A stretch of DNA of 44,657 bases from Phycisphaerales bacterium (GTDB lineage Bacteria > Planctomycetota > Phycisphaerae > WQYP01), in the NCBI GenBank assembly GCA_009781185.1, contig WQYP01000013.1, positions 1 to 44,657 of the forward strand, in the 5' to 3' direction. Below, in pieces: positions 1 through 8,676 of this stretch. The number at the start of each line of letters is the position of its first letter. Positions within the stretch are counted from its first letter, which is position 1. The notes below the pieces were generated by a model. That model saw only the letters and a program-made list of their open reading frames with translations. It did not search any database and was not told the origin of the DNA. A program made the translations under genes and the position numbers.

Positions 1-6
1 CAAAAC

Positions 7-54
7 GACGGGCCAACGAAACAATAAGCCAACGAAACGATGGGCCAACGAAAC
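7..54. repeat. Three 16-bp direct repeats
   Basis: Three head-to-tail units of 16 bp share the invariant part GCCAACGAAAC; the first five bases vary (GACGG, AATAA, GATGG). The array begins at the window edge and may continue to the left. It lies about 410 bp upstream of the dnaA start. Iterons near an origin or a decayed tandem repeat are both possible. Confidence 0.7.
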
Positions 55-261
55 GGAGCGGCTTGATGAATCGGAACAATTAAAAATGTCGCTTGACAAT
101 GGCTTGCTCATAGATGGCTGATTGACGTGCGTTCCCCCAAAAATGGGCAAGCCTCTAATTTCCGTTCACTGAAAAAGGCAATGTTGACAGCACGCCGCGC
201 GGTGCGTATCTTCGGCCTTCTTCGTGGAGGACCGGTAGCACAAGACCGGCGCCATTTTTCG

Positions 262-280
262 CGATCGGTTGAACCGATCG
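262..280. promoter_or_regulatory. Perfect 19-bp palindrome upstream of dnaA
   Basis: CGATCGGTT and AACCGATCG form perfect 9-bp arms around a single G. The position, about 185 bp before the dnaA start, fits a dimeric regulator site. The protein that would bind it is unknown. It lacks a U-tract, so it is not an obvious terminator. Confidence 0.4.
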
Positions 281-464
281 TGAACTTGTGCCCGCGGGAG
301 TCGCCTGCGGTCATTTCGAGCTTGAGACCCACGCCGCAAAACGTGATCAGGTCGGCAGCATGAGGCTACCACCCTTCGTACCGGCGAGATGATACCGCTT
401 TCACATGGTCGCCAATACGGCGGCCTTTCCCTGCCATGGGATGGAAGCGATTGCAGGAGTGGCC

Positions 465-1805
465 ATGGCGAGTCTGAATGCTGCTGCCCACGCCCAGGCG
501 GTGTGGAAGGAAGTGCTGGAATATATTTCGCGGCTTCACGGGTCGTGGGTGCGTCAGTGGTTCACGGAACTTACGCCGGTGGATTTGTCGGGCGGCATTT
601 TGGTGGTGCGGGCGGCAACGACGATCCAGCAGCAGTATTTGACGGGCAAGTGCCGGGACATTTTTAACGAGGCAGCACAGGCGGTGACGGGAAACCTGGT
701 CTCGGTGAATTTTGTCACGGGAGCCGGCGCCGGCGGGGGGCTCACGCGACTGGGGGACGCTTATGACGATGTGATTCTCTCGCCTGACTATGTTTTCGAC
801 AATTTCGTGCAGGGGCCATGCAATCGTCTGGCGATGGTGGCATGCGCCGCGGTGGCCGAGAAGCCGGGACGAGCGTACAACCCGTTGTTCATCCACGGCG
901 GATGCGGATTGGGCAAAACACATTTGCTCCAGGCAACATGTCAGGATATCTTGCAGCGTCAACCAGGCGCACGCATTTTGTACCTCTCCTGCGACACGTT
1001 CATCAACCACTTCATGGACTGCGTGCAGGCGGGCGACATGGCGGAATTCCGATTCCGTTACCGGCACGTGGATGTGCTGGTGATCGACGATATCCATTTT
1101 CTTTCCAGACGGGATCGCACGCAGGAAGAATTCTTCCACACGTTCAACACGCTCTTCCAGGCGAACAAGCAGATCATCCTCTCCTCGGACGCTTCGCCCA
1201 ACGAGATTCCGGACATGGAGGATCGTTTGGTGTCGCGTTTCAATTCGGGTCTGGTGGCACGGGTGGACAAGCCCTGCTACGAAACCCGCATCGCGATCGT
1301 CAGCAAAAAGGCCCGTCTCCGCGGCATCACGCTGCCGGACGACGTGGTGGCATACATCGCCAAACGTGTAGAATCGAACACACGTGAACTGGAAGGAGCG
1401 ATCACAAAAATCCAGGGCTACGCTATGCTCAACGGCGGCAAGTACGACCTGGATGTCGCACGTTCAGCACTGGGAGACATCGTGCCGATGTCAGAACGCC
1501 AAATCCCCATCCAGCAGATCATCGAAGTGGTGGTCAAATTTTACAACGTGCGCTTGGCGGACCTTCAGTCGAAGAAACGCCACAAATCAATCGCCCTCCC
1601 ACGGCAAGTATGCATGTACCTGGCCCGTCAAAAAACACGGTATTCCTTGGAGGAAATCGGCGGCTATTTCGGCGGCCGGGATCACACCACAGTCATGCAC
1701 GCAATTCGAACGGTGACCGAGCAGCGCACCCATAACGAGCAATTCGCAGGACAACTGGACCGAATCGAAGCAACCTTAACGCCGCTGCAGGCGCAATCCG
1801 CGTAA
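465..1805 (+). CDS. dnaA: Chromosomal replication initiator protein DnaA
   Basis: Replication initiator of 446 residues, an AAA+ ATPase that binds DnaA boxes and opens the origin. Domain I is residues 1-85, followed by a very short domain II linker (about 86-104). The AAA+ core carries Walker A GGCGLGKT (145-152), Walker B VLVIDDI (204-210) and the RLVSRF box (254-259). Domain IV ends with the DnaA signature GGRDHTTVMHA (403-413). I chose the ATG at 465 because AGGAG lies five bases upstream (455-459) and the product then starts directly in domain I; an in-frame ATG at 405 would add 20 residues without similarity. The gene stands alone; no dnaN or gyrB follows, unlike the classic dnaA neighbourhood. 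Confidence 0.96.
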   Translation: MASLNAAAHAQAVWKEVLEYISRLHGSWVRQWFTELTPVDLSGGILVVRAATTIQQQYLTGKCRDIFNEAAQAVTGNLVSVNFVTGAGAGGGLTRLGDAYDDVILSPDYVFDNFVQGPCNRLAMVACAAVAEKPGRAYNPLFIHGGCGLGKTHLLQATCQDILQRQPGARILYLSCDTFINHFMDCVQAGDMAEFRFRYRHVDVLVIDDIHFLSRRDRTQEEFFHTFNTLFQANKQIILSSDASPNEIPDMEDRLVSRFNSGLVARVDKPCYETRIAIVSKKARLRGITLPDDVVAYIAKRVESNTRELEGAITKIQGYAMLNGGKYDLDVARSALGDIVPMSERQIPIQQIIEVVVKFYNVRLADLQSKKRHKSIALPRQVCMYLARQKTRYSLEEIGGYFGGRDHTTVMHAIRTVTEQRTHNEQFAGQLDRIEATLTPLQAQSA

Positions 1806-1948
1806 AAGTCCACCCCTTCCACGGCAGTAGTATCTACACAACGTGAGTTCAATGTAACGACCACGAGGCCGCCGCTTTTATTCACTCGCTTACGTCGAAC
1901 TCACGTTAACTTAGTGCCATTGGGACAAACCTCCGCAGAGCCGGGGAC

Positions 1949-2062
1949 TAGAGCATTTTTCACTCGCCCATAGCGTTTTGGAGCCCCGCATGGCAATGCG
2001 GGGCTTTTGGCTCTCGCTTCCTGCGCATGTCATCACGCCACGACCACATGAAAAATGCTCTA
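1949..2062. repeat. 114-bp element with 14-bp perfect terminal inverted repeats
   Basis: TAGAGCATTTTTCA (1949-1962) and its exact reverse complement (2049-2062) bound a segment whose core is the hairpin at 1983-2004. Both ends start with TA. The right arm supplies the TAG stop codon of the minus-strand gene at 2060-2494. The organisation (terminal arms, no gene, internal hairpin) is MITE-like; a similarly built element lies at 16232-16374. Confidence 0.65.
1983..2004. terminator. GCCCCGCAT hairpin, bidirectional terminator-like
   Basis: GCCCCGCAT and ATGCGGGGC pair perfectly over 9 bp around GGCA and are followed by TTTT on the plus strand. It lies between the convergent ends of dnaA and the minus-strand gene at 2060-2494. 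The same hairpin recurs at 16321-16342 and 21190-21211 with only loop changes, so it is also a dispersed repeat. Confidence 0.6.
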
Positions 2063-2494
2063 ATGGCAGTCGAAGAGGACGTGTTTGAGTTTCAGCAGTC
2101 GTCCTCGGCCCCATTCGCGCGCCACCGCAAACGTCGGCTGCTTCGACCAGGATTCCACGCTGGCGTCAAAGGTTTCGCCGCTGATCAGCAGCACCGCAAC
2201 GGGCACTCGCGTACTCCAGGAAACCCACCAGAGCAGGAGACGTGAGCCGGCAGGGAACGGCACGCTGCGCGACAACTCCCAGCCTAATTTTCGAACGTTA
2301 TTGGGCGGACCGCCGAGCTTTCGCCGTTGACGCCAACGGAGCACGAGGGCCAGGAGCGCGACGCTCGCGACGATGCACAGAAGCGTATTGCGATAGACGG
2401 GGTCGGCGGTTTCGCCACGGAGCTGTGAGTGCATGCTTTTTTGCAGATCGCTGAAGGTCAGGGAGGAGGCCAATTGATACATCCAGAGTGTCAT
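2060..2494 (-). CDS. Small membrane-anchored protein of the flagellar cluster
   Basis: A 144-residue protein with one clear membrane segment (about residues 37-53, NTLLCIVASVALLALVLRW) followed by a basic stretch RQRRK and a soluble C-terminal part. The start ATG overlaps the stop codon of the upstream HEAT gene (ATGA, 2491-2494), so the two are almost certainly translated together. I do not recognise the family. The C-terminal part (RLLLWWVSWSTRVPVAVLL, then a phrase like SGETFDASVE) faintly recalls the N-terminal part of some PilZ-associated proteins, but no PilZ motif (RxxxR, D/NxSxxG) is present. A role in motility is inferred only from the cluster. Confidence 0.7.
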   Translation of the reverse strand: MTLWMYQLASSLTFSDLQKSMHSQLRGETADPVYRNTLLCIVASVALLALVLRWRQRRKLGGPPNNVRKLGWELSRSVPFPAGSRLLLWWVSWSTRVPVAVLLISGETFDASVESWSKQPTFAVAREWGRGRLLKLKHVLFDCH

Positions 2495-4452
2495 GGTTTT
2501 TCTCCGTTGAGATCGGCGTTGTCGAAGTGGTCGATCAGTTCCGCGGCTCGGCCCCGGACGCGAAGATTGCCATCCCGCCGGCCCATCGTGGCGACCTGCC
2601 TGAACAGTGCCGACAGACCGAGTTGCTCGACGACCCAGAGGGCCGACATGCGGTGCAACGGATTGGGATCGGCCAGCATCCGCGTCAGACATTCACGCGC
2701 GGTGACAAAATCGAATTCGCTGATGGCTTTGATAGCACTGGCGCGTTCGCGGTTATGGCGTGAGTTGAGCATGGACAAAACATGCTGGGAACTCTGGGCC
2801 ACACGGAGCGAGATCATCGATTCGATGGCGTTGGTCCGTACCCGCGGATCGGCGTGCTGGGCGGCCACTTCCAGAAAAATGCGGAGCTTGGGATCGTCGA
2901 GACGTGCCACGAGTTTGACGGCCAGGGCGACCACACGCGCATCGGGATGGCCGCACAGGGAGATGATCTGCGAACGATAGCCGGAGATGTCGGAGAGGGC
3001 GGAGAGCATTTTCAATCCCTGTCCCACTTCGGCGGTCTGGTCGCTGGCGAGTTTCTTCTTGAGCAGCGTGGGGAAGTCAGGATCGGCCTGGGCGCTTGCA
3101 CGTGTGGTAGTGCCCTGCACAACCGGCGGCATGCGGGAATACTCTCCCCAAACAGGCGCAAATTTCGGCGTGGCATTGGAGACCACGGAGATGAGTTCGC
3201 TGATCCGATCGGCGCGGAGGTAACTCACCAGCCGGCGGACGGAAGGGTGCGGGCATCGGGTCGAGGTGGCGAGGGCGTGCCATTCCGGATGCTGACGGGC
3301 GATGAGGTGGCGTGCCGCGACACGGGCCACGCGTTCGTCGGCGTCTTCCATCATCTTGGCGATCAACGGTCCTGCTTCAGGCGTGCCGGTCTCAGCGAGC
3401 GAACGCATCACGCTGAGCTTCCATACGGCGCATCCTCGTGGCATCGGCGTTCCGCCGATGTTGGCGGCTCTGATGAGAAGTCTGCCCAGCCACTTCACGC
3501 GGTCGGCGGCCTGGAGCCCCAGAGCATCGATTGTTCGCAGCCAATGGCTCCAGGTCCGATCATTCGGCGGAGCGTGTTGCCACAGGGTCTCGAGCATACG
3601 GAGGTGTCCGACCTGCTGGAGAGCCGCGTGGAGGACGGGATCGGCGAGTCGGTAGGATTCTCGCATAAAAGCGGCGGCGGTCGTGGGATCTTCCGTGGCG
3701 GCGATGCCGGCGATGGCGGCTGGTTTGAGCGACGTACCCAAAGCGATAAGTATCCCTGTGACCACAGCCGGTCCGGCAGTCGCAGAAGGGGGAGGGGGGG
3801 TTCGCAAAATGTTGCTGATTGCTTTGGACCGTTCATCGTGCGGATCGCTGAAAAACGACCAGAGCGCGGAGTCCGGTTGACGTTCGAAAACGAGTGCCGC
3901 GAGGATGACGGAGTGTTCGCGGTGAGTGCGGAACTGTTTGAGCGCATGCTCGAGCGCTTTGCGTATCTGGGCGGCGTCGTTAGCCTCTTGAGAACCTTCC
4001 AAAACAGCGTTTTCCTCGCGATCCCGGAATTTCCGCACCGCGGCAAGCAGAGCGGCGCCGGCTCGCTGGCGCACCTGGATGCGACTGTCCGTGAGAGCCT
4101 CTGCGAGAAGATAGCTCAGACGCGGATTGGCACTCTGTCTGACGATTTCGATCACGTTGAGGCGTGCGGAGCCGTCGGGGTCCTGCATCGCTTCGGAGAG
4201 TGCGCCGAAAAGTTCGCGGGAGTCGTGCAGCAAGGTGGCGCGTACATCGTCGCCGAGACGATCGAACGCCTTAACGAGCGCGACGCGCCCGGCACGGGAT
4301 TCCCTGGCAAACAGAACAGTAGCGAGTTCTTTTTCGGAGAGAGACCCGCGATGCTTATCGGTGGCACGCATCAGCGCAGAGCCAACAAGTCCTTCGACCG
4401 CGAGATTCTTCGAGCGGGTCAATCGTTCCAGTATTTGAGCGCGTGCTGACAT
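2491..4452 (-). CDS. HEAT-repeat protein in flagellar cluster
   Basis: A 653-residue soluble protein built of alpha-helical HEAT-like repeats, for example LLAEALTDSRIQVRQRAGAA near 135-155 and LCGHPDARVVALAVKLVARL near 500; the repeating pattern is D-x-R-V-R-x-x-A. Such solenoids act as protein-binding scaffolds. No signal peptide or membrane helix is visible. It is read after fliD and fliS and is coupled to the small membrane protein downstream by a 4-bp overlap, so a role in flagellar assembly or motor function is a reasonable inference. Around plus-strand 3437-3462 a dispersed 26-bp repeat is read in frame (NIGGTPMPR), probably an insertion between helices. The repeat at 4462-4554 fills its whole upstream spacer; the ribosome binding site AGGAAG sits at the repeat edge. 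Confidence 0.85.
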   Translation of the reverse strand: MSARAQILERLTRSKNLAVEGLVGSALMRATDKHRGSLSEKELATVLFARESRAGRVALVKAFDRLGDDVRATLLHDSRELFGALSEAMQDPDGSARLNVIEIVRQSANPRLSYLLAEALTDSRIQVRQRAGAALLAAVRKFRDREENAVLEGSQEANDAAQIRKALEHALKQFRTHREHSVILAALVFERQPDSALWSFFSDPHDERSKAISNILRTPPPPSATAGPAVVTGILIALGTSLKPAAIAGIAATEDPTTAAAFMRESYRLADPVLHAALQQVGHLRMLETLWQHAPPNDRTWSHWLRTIDALGLQAADRVKWLGRLLIRAANIGGTPMPRGCAVWKLSVMRSLAETGTPEAGPLIAKMMEDADERVARVAARHLIARQHPEWHALATSTRCPHPSVRRLVSYLRADRISELISVVSNATPKFAPVWGEYSRMPPVVQGTTTRASAQADPDFPTLLKKKLASDQTAEVGQGLKMLSALSDISGYRSQIISLCGHPDARVVALAVKLVARLDDPKLRIFLEVAAQHADPRVRTNAIESMISLRVAQSSQHVLSMLNSRHNRERASAIKAISEFDFVTARECLTRMLADPNPLHRMSALWVVEQLGLSALFRQVATMGRRDGNLRVRGRAAELIDHFDNADLNGEKP

Positions 4453-4461
4453 AAAAGCTTC

Positions 4462-4554
4462 CTGAAGAAGCCAGAAGCTAGAAGCCAGAAGGTTTCAAGT
4501 TTGCGACCTATTCAAAACTTCTGGCTACTGGCTTCTAGCTTCTGGCTTCTTCAG
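4462..4554. repeat. Inverted repeat, family GAAGCCAGAAGCTAG
   Basis: Arms 4462-4491 and 4518-4554 are imperfect reverse complements built from the unit GAAGCCAGAAG. The element fills the gap between fliS and the HEAT gene. A second copy with the same arms is at 14711-14796. It could fold as a long hairpin in the fliS transcript. Confidence 0.85.
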
Positions 4555-5087
4555 CCTTGGACGCTCAGGGATGCGGGTGCGGCGACGGGGCGGACGGCGA
4601 AGGGGGGATACGCGTGACGGGGGGTGGGGGAGGGAGATTTATGGACGGTCGAAGCGGCGGACGCCACGGCGCCGACGTTTGCCGTCATGGTACCCTGAGC
4701 TTCGGCGGCTCGTTCTTTGGTCAATTGGTCGATGAGCATCGCCCAGGTCTCGCGCTGATGACGCATGATCTCAAGGGCATCGTCTATCAGGTGCGGATCC
4801 TTTTTCAGATTGGCATCGACCAGCCTGCGGTGAATGAAGTTGTAAAGCGACGCGAGCTTGGAGCAGAGGTCCGGATTGACGGAATGTTTCAGGCTACTGT
4901 TGAGTTCCATGATGATCCGCTGGGAACGTACCAAAGCCTTGTAGCTTCCCTCGATGTCCTTTTTGAGGACGGCATCCTTGCCCTGTTCGGCAAAGCGAAT
5001 GGCGCCGTCCCACAACATAAGCGTCAACATTTCCGGAGAGGCGGTCATGACCTTGGTTTTGAGATATTCCTGGCTGGGCGCTGCCAT
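4551..5087 (-). CDS. fliS: Flagellar secretion chaperone FliS
   Basis: A 178-residue protein; FliS binds the C-terminus of flagellin in the cytoplasm and hands it to the export gate. The N-terminus MAAPSQEYLKTKVMTASPE followed by LTLMLWDGAIRFAEQG is the hallmark FliS start (Y-x-x-x-x-V-x-T-A-S-P-x-x-L). Helices continue to about residue 130, and the last 45 residues form a Pro/Ala-rich tail longer than in usual FliS (125-140 residues). The start is supported by AAGGA just upstream. It follows fliD by 69 bp on the same strand, as in many bacteria. Confidence 0.93.
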   Translation of the reverse strand: MAAPSQEYLKTKVMTASPEMLTLMLWDGAIRFAEQGKDAVLKKDIEGSYKALVRSQRIIMELNSSLKHSVNPDLCSKLASLYNFIHRRLVDANLKKDPHLIDDALEIMRHQRETWAMLIDQLTKERAAEAQGTMTANVGAVASAASTVHKSPSPTPRHAYPPFAVRPVAAPASLSVQG

Positions 5088-5156
5088 AGAGATCCTTGAT
5101 AGTTGCGATAGTCACTGTTGTTACTATCGGGCGTTGGGAGGGGGGGTGATTAAGAG

Positions 5157-8100
5157 TTATGAACTGCTCTTACTGCTGGAATTGCTGGTGAGGTTCGCGG
5201 CGAGGCTGGCGAGCGAGGAGCCTTGCGCCTGGAAACCGGCGATGGTCGTTTCGAGATTGGCGAACTGCATGATGAGCAGATTCTGCTTGGCGGTGAGCAA
5301 CTGGCTGAGCGAAGTTTGGCGATCCCTCAATTGCTGTTCTTGAGTGAGGAACGAATTGGAGGCGTCGAAAAGTTGGCCTGTCTGGGCGTTGGTGAAGGTG
5401 TCGAGCATGTTGGAGAGGGTGATGCCGATGCCCTGGACGGCATTCACCGGGGCGACGGGGGCGAAGTATCCTTTGAGGATGCCGCCGCTGAGGATTCCTT
5501 TGATGCCGAGCGAGGCGGCGGTGGCGCCGCCGTTGGCTTCGTCGACGCGAGCGGTGCCTGAGCCGCCGATCTGGGTGAGAGTGAGGCCCGTGCCGTTGGA
5601 GTTCAAGCTGGCGACGACGCTGCCGCTGGTGCCGGAGTTGATGGCGGTGATGATCGCGCCGATGGTGCTGGCTCCGGAGAGGTCGATGTCATGGGCGGTA
5701 CCGTTGCCGTCGGTGATGGTGATGTGTCCCGGCTGGAATCCTCCGCCGCCGGTGAGGGTGGAGAGCTGCGTCGTCGCGGTCACGCCGAAGGGGCCGGCAG
5801 CAACCTGCTGAATGTTGGTGGTGAAGAGCGTTCGCACATCGTCGGGGGATGTGGCGAGGACCTGTGAGAGTTTGTCGGTGTCGAGCGAGAGGGTTCCGTC
5901 CTGTCCGACGGTGATGCCGACGTCGGCGAGCGAATGGAGCGAGCCGACGTTGTAATAGGTTTGGGTGACGAAGCTGCCGAGGGCGTTTTGGACCTGCCGG
6001 ACGGAGGCGTTGCCGAAGAGGACGCCGTTGTTGGCGGAATTGTTGGGATCGAAATTGGTGACATCAGCGATGTTGTTGATGATCTTGTTGTAAGCATCGA
6101 CGAAATTCTGCACGGCAGTGGTGACCTGGGACGGATCGTTGTTGACGGTGATGGAGGTGGCGCCTGTGCCGGTGAGAGTGAGTGTCATGGAGGGAACCAA
6201 GCCTGTGATGGTGTTGGAAGAGCTGGTGGTGAGGAGACCGCCGGTGCCGTTGGCGTTTCCGCCGTAAACGAGGACGGCGTCCTGGCCTTGCACGAGGGTG
6301 GAGGTGTCGAGGCCGATGGCGGAGCCGTCGAGAATGATGCGGCCGTTGAGTCCGGAATTGCGGCTGGCCAGAGAGAGGCGGTAAGGATCGGAGCCTGATC
6401 CGTCGTTGATAATGGAGGCGGCGATCTGCGGACTGGCCTGGGAAATCTTGGTGACGATGTTGGAGAGACTGTCGGTGGCGGCGATGGAGATGGTTTTTTG
6501 GTAGGAGCCGTTGAGGGTATTGTTGGAGAAGGTGCCTGCGATGTTGAGATCGGAGGCGGTGGTGCCGCCGTTGATATCCTGGACGCTGGCGGCGAGCGTG
6601 CCGCCGGTCTGGGTGAGGAGGATGCCGTCGCCGGTGTCGTTAACGCGTGCGGAGATGGCGAGGCCGGACTGATTGATTTTTTTGATGACGCTGCCGATGG
6701 TGGTCACGTCGGAGGTGGAGAGGTCGATGGTTCGGGTGACGCCGTTGCCGTCGGTGATGCTGATTTGGCCGGGTTTGACGCCAGCGCCGCCGTTGAGGGA
6801 GGAGAGGAGGGTGTTGTCGGAGACGTATCGGAGTCGGAGGTCGCCGGAGGATGTCTGCGAGCCAGTGGCGGAGGCGGTGCTGCTGCCGTCGATGTGGAGG
6901 AAGGAGGCGAGGTTGCCGGTGCCGTCGGCGACGGTGAAGGAGGAGGCGTTGCTGGAGAGTGTGATGCCGGTGCCGGCCTGGTTGATCGAGGCGGTGACGC
7001 CTTGGGAGTTGGTGTTGATTTGTTGGATCACGTCATTGAGGCCGTAGGCGTGGGAGAGGTCGATGGATTCGCCGTTGATGGTGATGGTGCCGAATTGCGG
7101 GGTGGTGGTGCCGTTCTGGCCCTGGTAGCCGCCGTTGAGGTCTCGCAGAAGGGGTCCGGTCAATTCTGAGGCGATGCGGTCGCCCTGGAGTGTGCCGCTG
7201 CTGGAGCCTGTGCCGAGGATGCCCAGGTCATAAGCGGCAAGCGACCCGTTGAGGGCGGAGACGGAGATGGTGCCGCCGCCAGAATCGGTGAGGGTGATGC
7301 CGCCGCCGTCGGATGAGACGGATGCGGTGACGCCTGCAGATTGTCCTGCGGAGTTGATGGCGGTGATGACGTCGCCGACGGTTTTGGCGGTTGAGAGGCT
7401 GACGTTAAACGCGCCGCCGGAGCCGGTAATGGTGAAATCTCCGCCGGAGGAGGTGCGAACGCCGTTGCCGTCGTTGAGCGTGTTGAGATTGGTCGTGGCG
7501 GTCAGTTTGGTCAGCGAAGTGCCCGTGAGCGTGTTGCCTGAGGCGGCGGCGGTGAGGCCCAAGTCGGAAGCGGTGGTCGTTGCGCCGGCATTGGCGACGA
7601 CGAGCGAGCCGGTGCCGCCGGAAAGGTCGGTGAGAACGAGGTGGTCGTTATCGACGCTGGCGTGGACGCGCACGCCGGTGGCGGAATTGATGGTGTTGAC
7701 GACGTCGTTGACATCGACGGCCTGCGACAGATCGAGCAATGTCGAAGCACCGGATTTATCGGTGATGCGGATGGAGCCGCGAGAAACGCCGCTGCCGCCG
7801 TTGAGCTTGGAGAGCGAGAGGCTGTCGTCGAGTTTGCCGCCGCCGAGTTGGAGGGTGATGTTGCCGGAGAATCCTAGGGCAGTCGTGGTATCGTTGAACC
7901 CCTGAGAGACCATTTGGCTGGCGGAGGCGAGTCGTTGGACGTTGAAGGAATAACTGCCGGTGGGAGTACCGACGCCTGCCAGGGCGCTCATGATGGAGGG
8001 GTTGGCGGAGGTGGCGGTCGCCGAGCGAAAAATCGCGGAGGTGGTAAAGCTGGTGGCCGCAAGCTTCAGACTGGTCATCATGGCAGAGAGAGCCAGAATG

Positions 8101-8237
8101 GCCTGGTTCTGGGAGTCAAGCGTGTTGATGCGTGTGGTGAGCGCATCAATGGAGGATTGCTGGGACTGGGTCAGGCCTGTGATCAGTGCACCGTAATCGA
8201 TGCCGGAGATAGGTCCGATGGAAGAAGTCGCGCTCAT
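5157..8237 (-). CDS. fliD: Flagellar hook-associated protein 2, filament cap FliD (large form)
   Basis: The cap protein that sits at the filament tip and folds incoming flagellin. The N-terminal domain (GPISGIDYGALITGLTQSQQ, near residue 9) and the C-terminal domain (SNMLDTFTNAQTGQLFD, ending in a coiled coil about LRDRQTSLSQLL) are typical. At 1026 residues it is about twice the usual 450-650: the middle carries roughly five hook-IN type units, each with an LNGGxGV-x-G-x-I-x-I-T-D-x-x-G start and an I-x-x-I-N helix. Start chosen at the ATG at 8237 (MSATSS) with GAGACGG upstream; a GTG 15 bases earlier is in frame but less likely. The antisense strand is open for long stretches because of the Gly/Ser/Thr-rich codons; these are shadows. 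Confidence 0.93.
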   Translation of the reverse strand: MSATSSIGPISGIDYGALITGLTQSQQSSIDALTTRINTLDSQNQAILALSAMMTSLKLAATSFTTSAIFRSATATSANPSIMSALAGVGTPTGSYSFNVQRLASASQMVSQGFNDTTTALGFSGNITLQLGGGKLDDSLSLSKLNGGSGVSRGSIRITDKSGASTLLDLSQAVDVNDVVNTINSATGVRVHASVDNDHLVLTDLSGGTGSLVVANAGATTTASDLGLTAAASGNTLTGTSLTKLTATTNLNTLNDGNGVRTSSGGDFTITGSGGAFNVSLSTAKTVGDVITAINSAGQSAGVTASVSSDGGGITLTDSGGGTISVSALNGSLAAYDLGILGTGSSSGTLQGDRIASELTGPLLRDLNGGYQGQNGTTTPQFGTITINGESIDLSHAYGLNDVIQQINTNSQGVTASINQAGTGITLSSNASSFTVADGTGNLASFLHIDGSSTASATGSQTSSGDLRLRYVSDNTLLSSLNGGAGVKPGQISITDGNGVTRTIDLSTSDVTTIGSVIKKINQSGLAISARVNDTGDGILLTQTGGTLAASVQDINGGTTASDLNIAGTFSNNTLNGSYQKTISIAATDSLSNIVTKISQASPQIAASIINDGSGSDPYRLSLASRNSGLNGRIILDGSAIGLDTSTLVQGQDAVLVYGGNANGTGGLLTTSSSNTITGLVPSMTLTLTGTGATSITVNNDPSQVTTAVQNFVDAYNKIINNIADVTNFDPNNSANNGVLFGNASVRQVQNALGSFVTQTYYNVGSLHSLADVGITVGQDGTLSLDTDKLSQVLATSPDDVRTLFTTNIQQVAAGPFGVTATTQLSTLTGGGGFQPGHITITDGNGTAHDIDLSGASTIGAIITAINSGTSGSVVASLNSNGTGLTLTQIGGSGTARVDEANGGATAASLGIKGILSGGILKGYFAPVAPVNAVQGIGITLSNMLDTFTNAQTGQLFDASNSFLTQEQQLRDRQTSLSQLLTAKQNLLIMQFANLETTIAGFQAQGSSLASLAANLTSNSSSKSSS

Positions 8238-8676
8238 ATCCGTCTCTCGCACGATCAGTCAGAGCTCGCTGCCTGATGGCCGCGGCCCTGAAAACCAAAA
8301 AATAAACCCGAGGCGCGTACAGCCGACCGTTGATGACGGCCTGCAGACGCACCTCACCTCAAAAGACTTATCGACTTTTTTCGTTCGCTACTGCAAGAAC
8401 TGATCACGATATTTTCGTAAAAAGAAATAGCCTCGCGTGGCAACGCAAGGCTTAACGCATCCTACGCGTCTCACACTTACATTTCATGAGAGAATGGGAG
8501 TCTCGGGCGTCCGCAGCCTTGCGATTCCTCGCAAGGCTATTAGGACTCGCTCTACTCGGACATTTCTGATAAAATGGATGAGTCATGGAGGACGTGTCCG
8601 GGACCTATTTGGGGGGAGAGGACCGGCATTTCTTCCCCGTTATCATTGCTGAAAAAGCCTCTTTCAAAGGGCCATC
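8238..8676. other. Divergent fliD/gyrA intergenic region
   Basis: No gene is seen. It holds two related hairpins, AGCCTCGCGT...ACGCAAGGCT (8429-8452) and AGCCTTGCGA...TCGCAAGGCT (8515-8538), about 62 bp apart. Promoters for fliD (leftward) and gyrA (rightward) must lie here; a TAAAAT hexamer near 8571 could be a gyrA -10 element but has no clear partner. AAAGGG near 8666 is the gyrA ribosome binding site. Confidence 0.6.
8429..8538. repeat. Pair of related AGCCT-GCG hairpins
   Basis: Two 24-bp hairpins (8429-8452 and 8515-8538) have nearly the same 10-bp arms and four-base loops (GGCA, TTCC). They resemble the dispersed GCCCCGCAT hairpins in design. Tandem hairpins upstream of gyrA could act on the leader RNA or be transposable repeats. 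Confidence 0.6.

Larger units (their letters stand above)
1..464. other. dnaA upstream region, no gene recognised
   Basis: No convincing gene is seen. It holds three copies of a 16-bp unit ending in GCCAACGAAAC (7-22, 23-38, 39-54) and a perfect palindrome at 262-280. I could not find a canonical TTATCCACA DnaA box, so although it precedes dnaA it cannot be called an origin from this sequence alone. The short open frames on both strands have no family resemblance or ribosome binding site. Confidence 0.5.

Noticed and set aside
1..464. Replication origin
   Set aside because: No canonical DnaA box cluster or clear AT-rich unwinding element was visible; only direct repeats and one palindrome.
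2782..4449. Long plus-strand open frame opposite the HEAT gene
   Set aside because: It mirrors the HEAT gene, has no ribosome binding site or domain, and its composition is what is expected from antisense of GC-rich codons.
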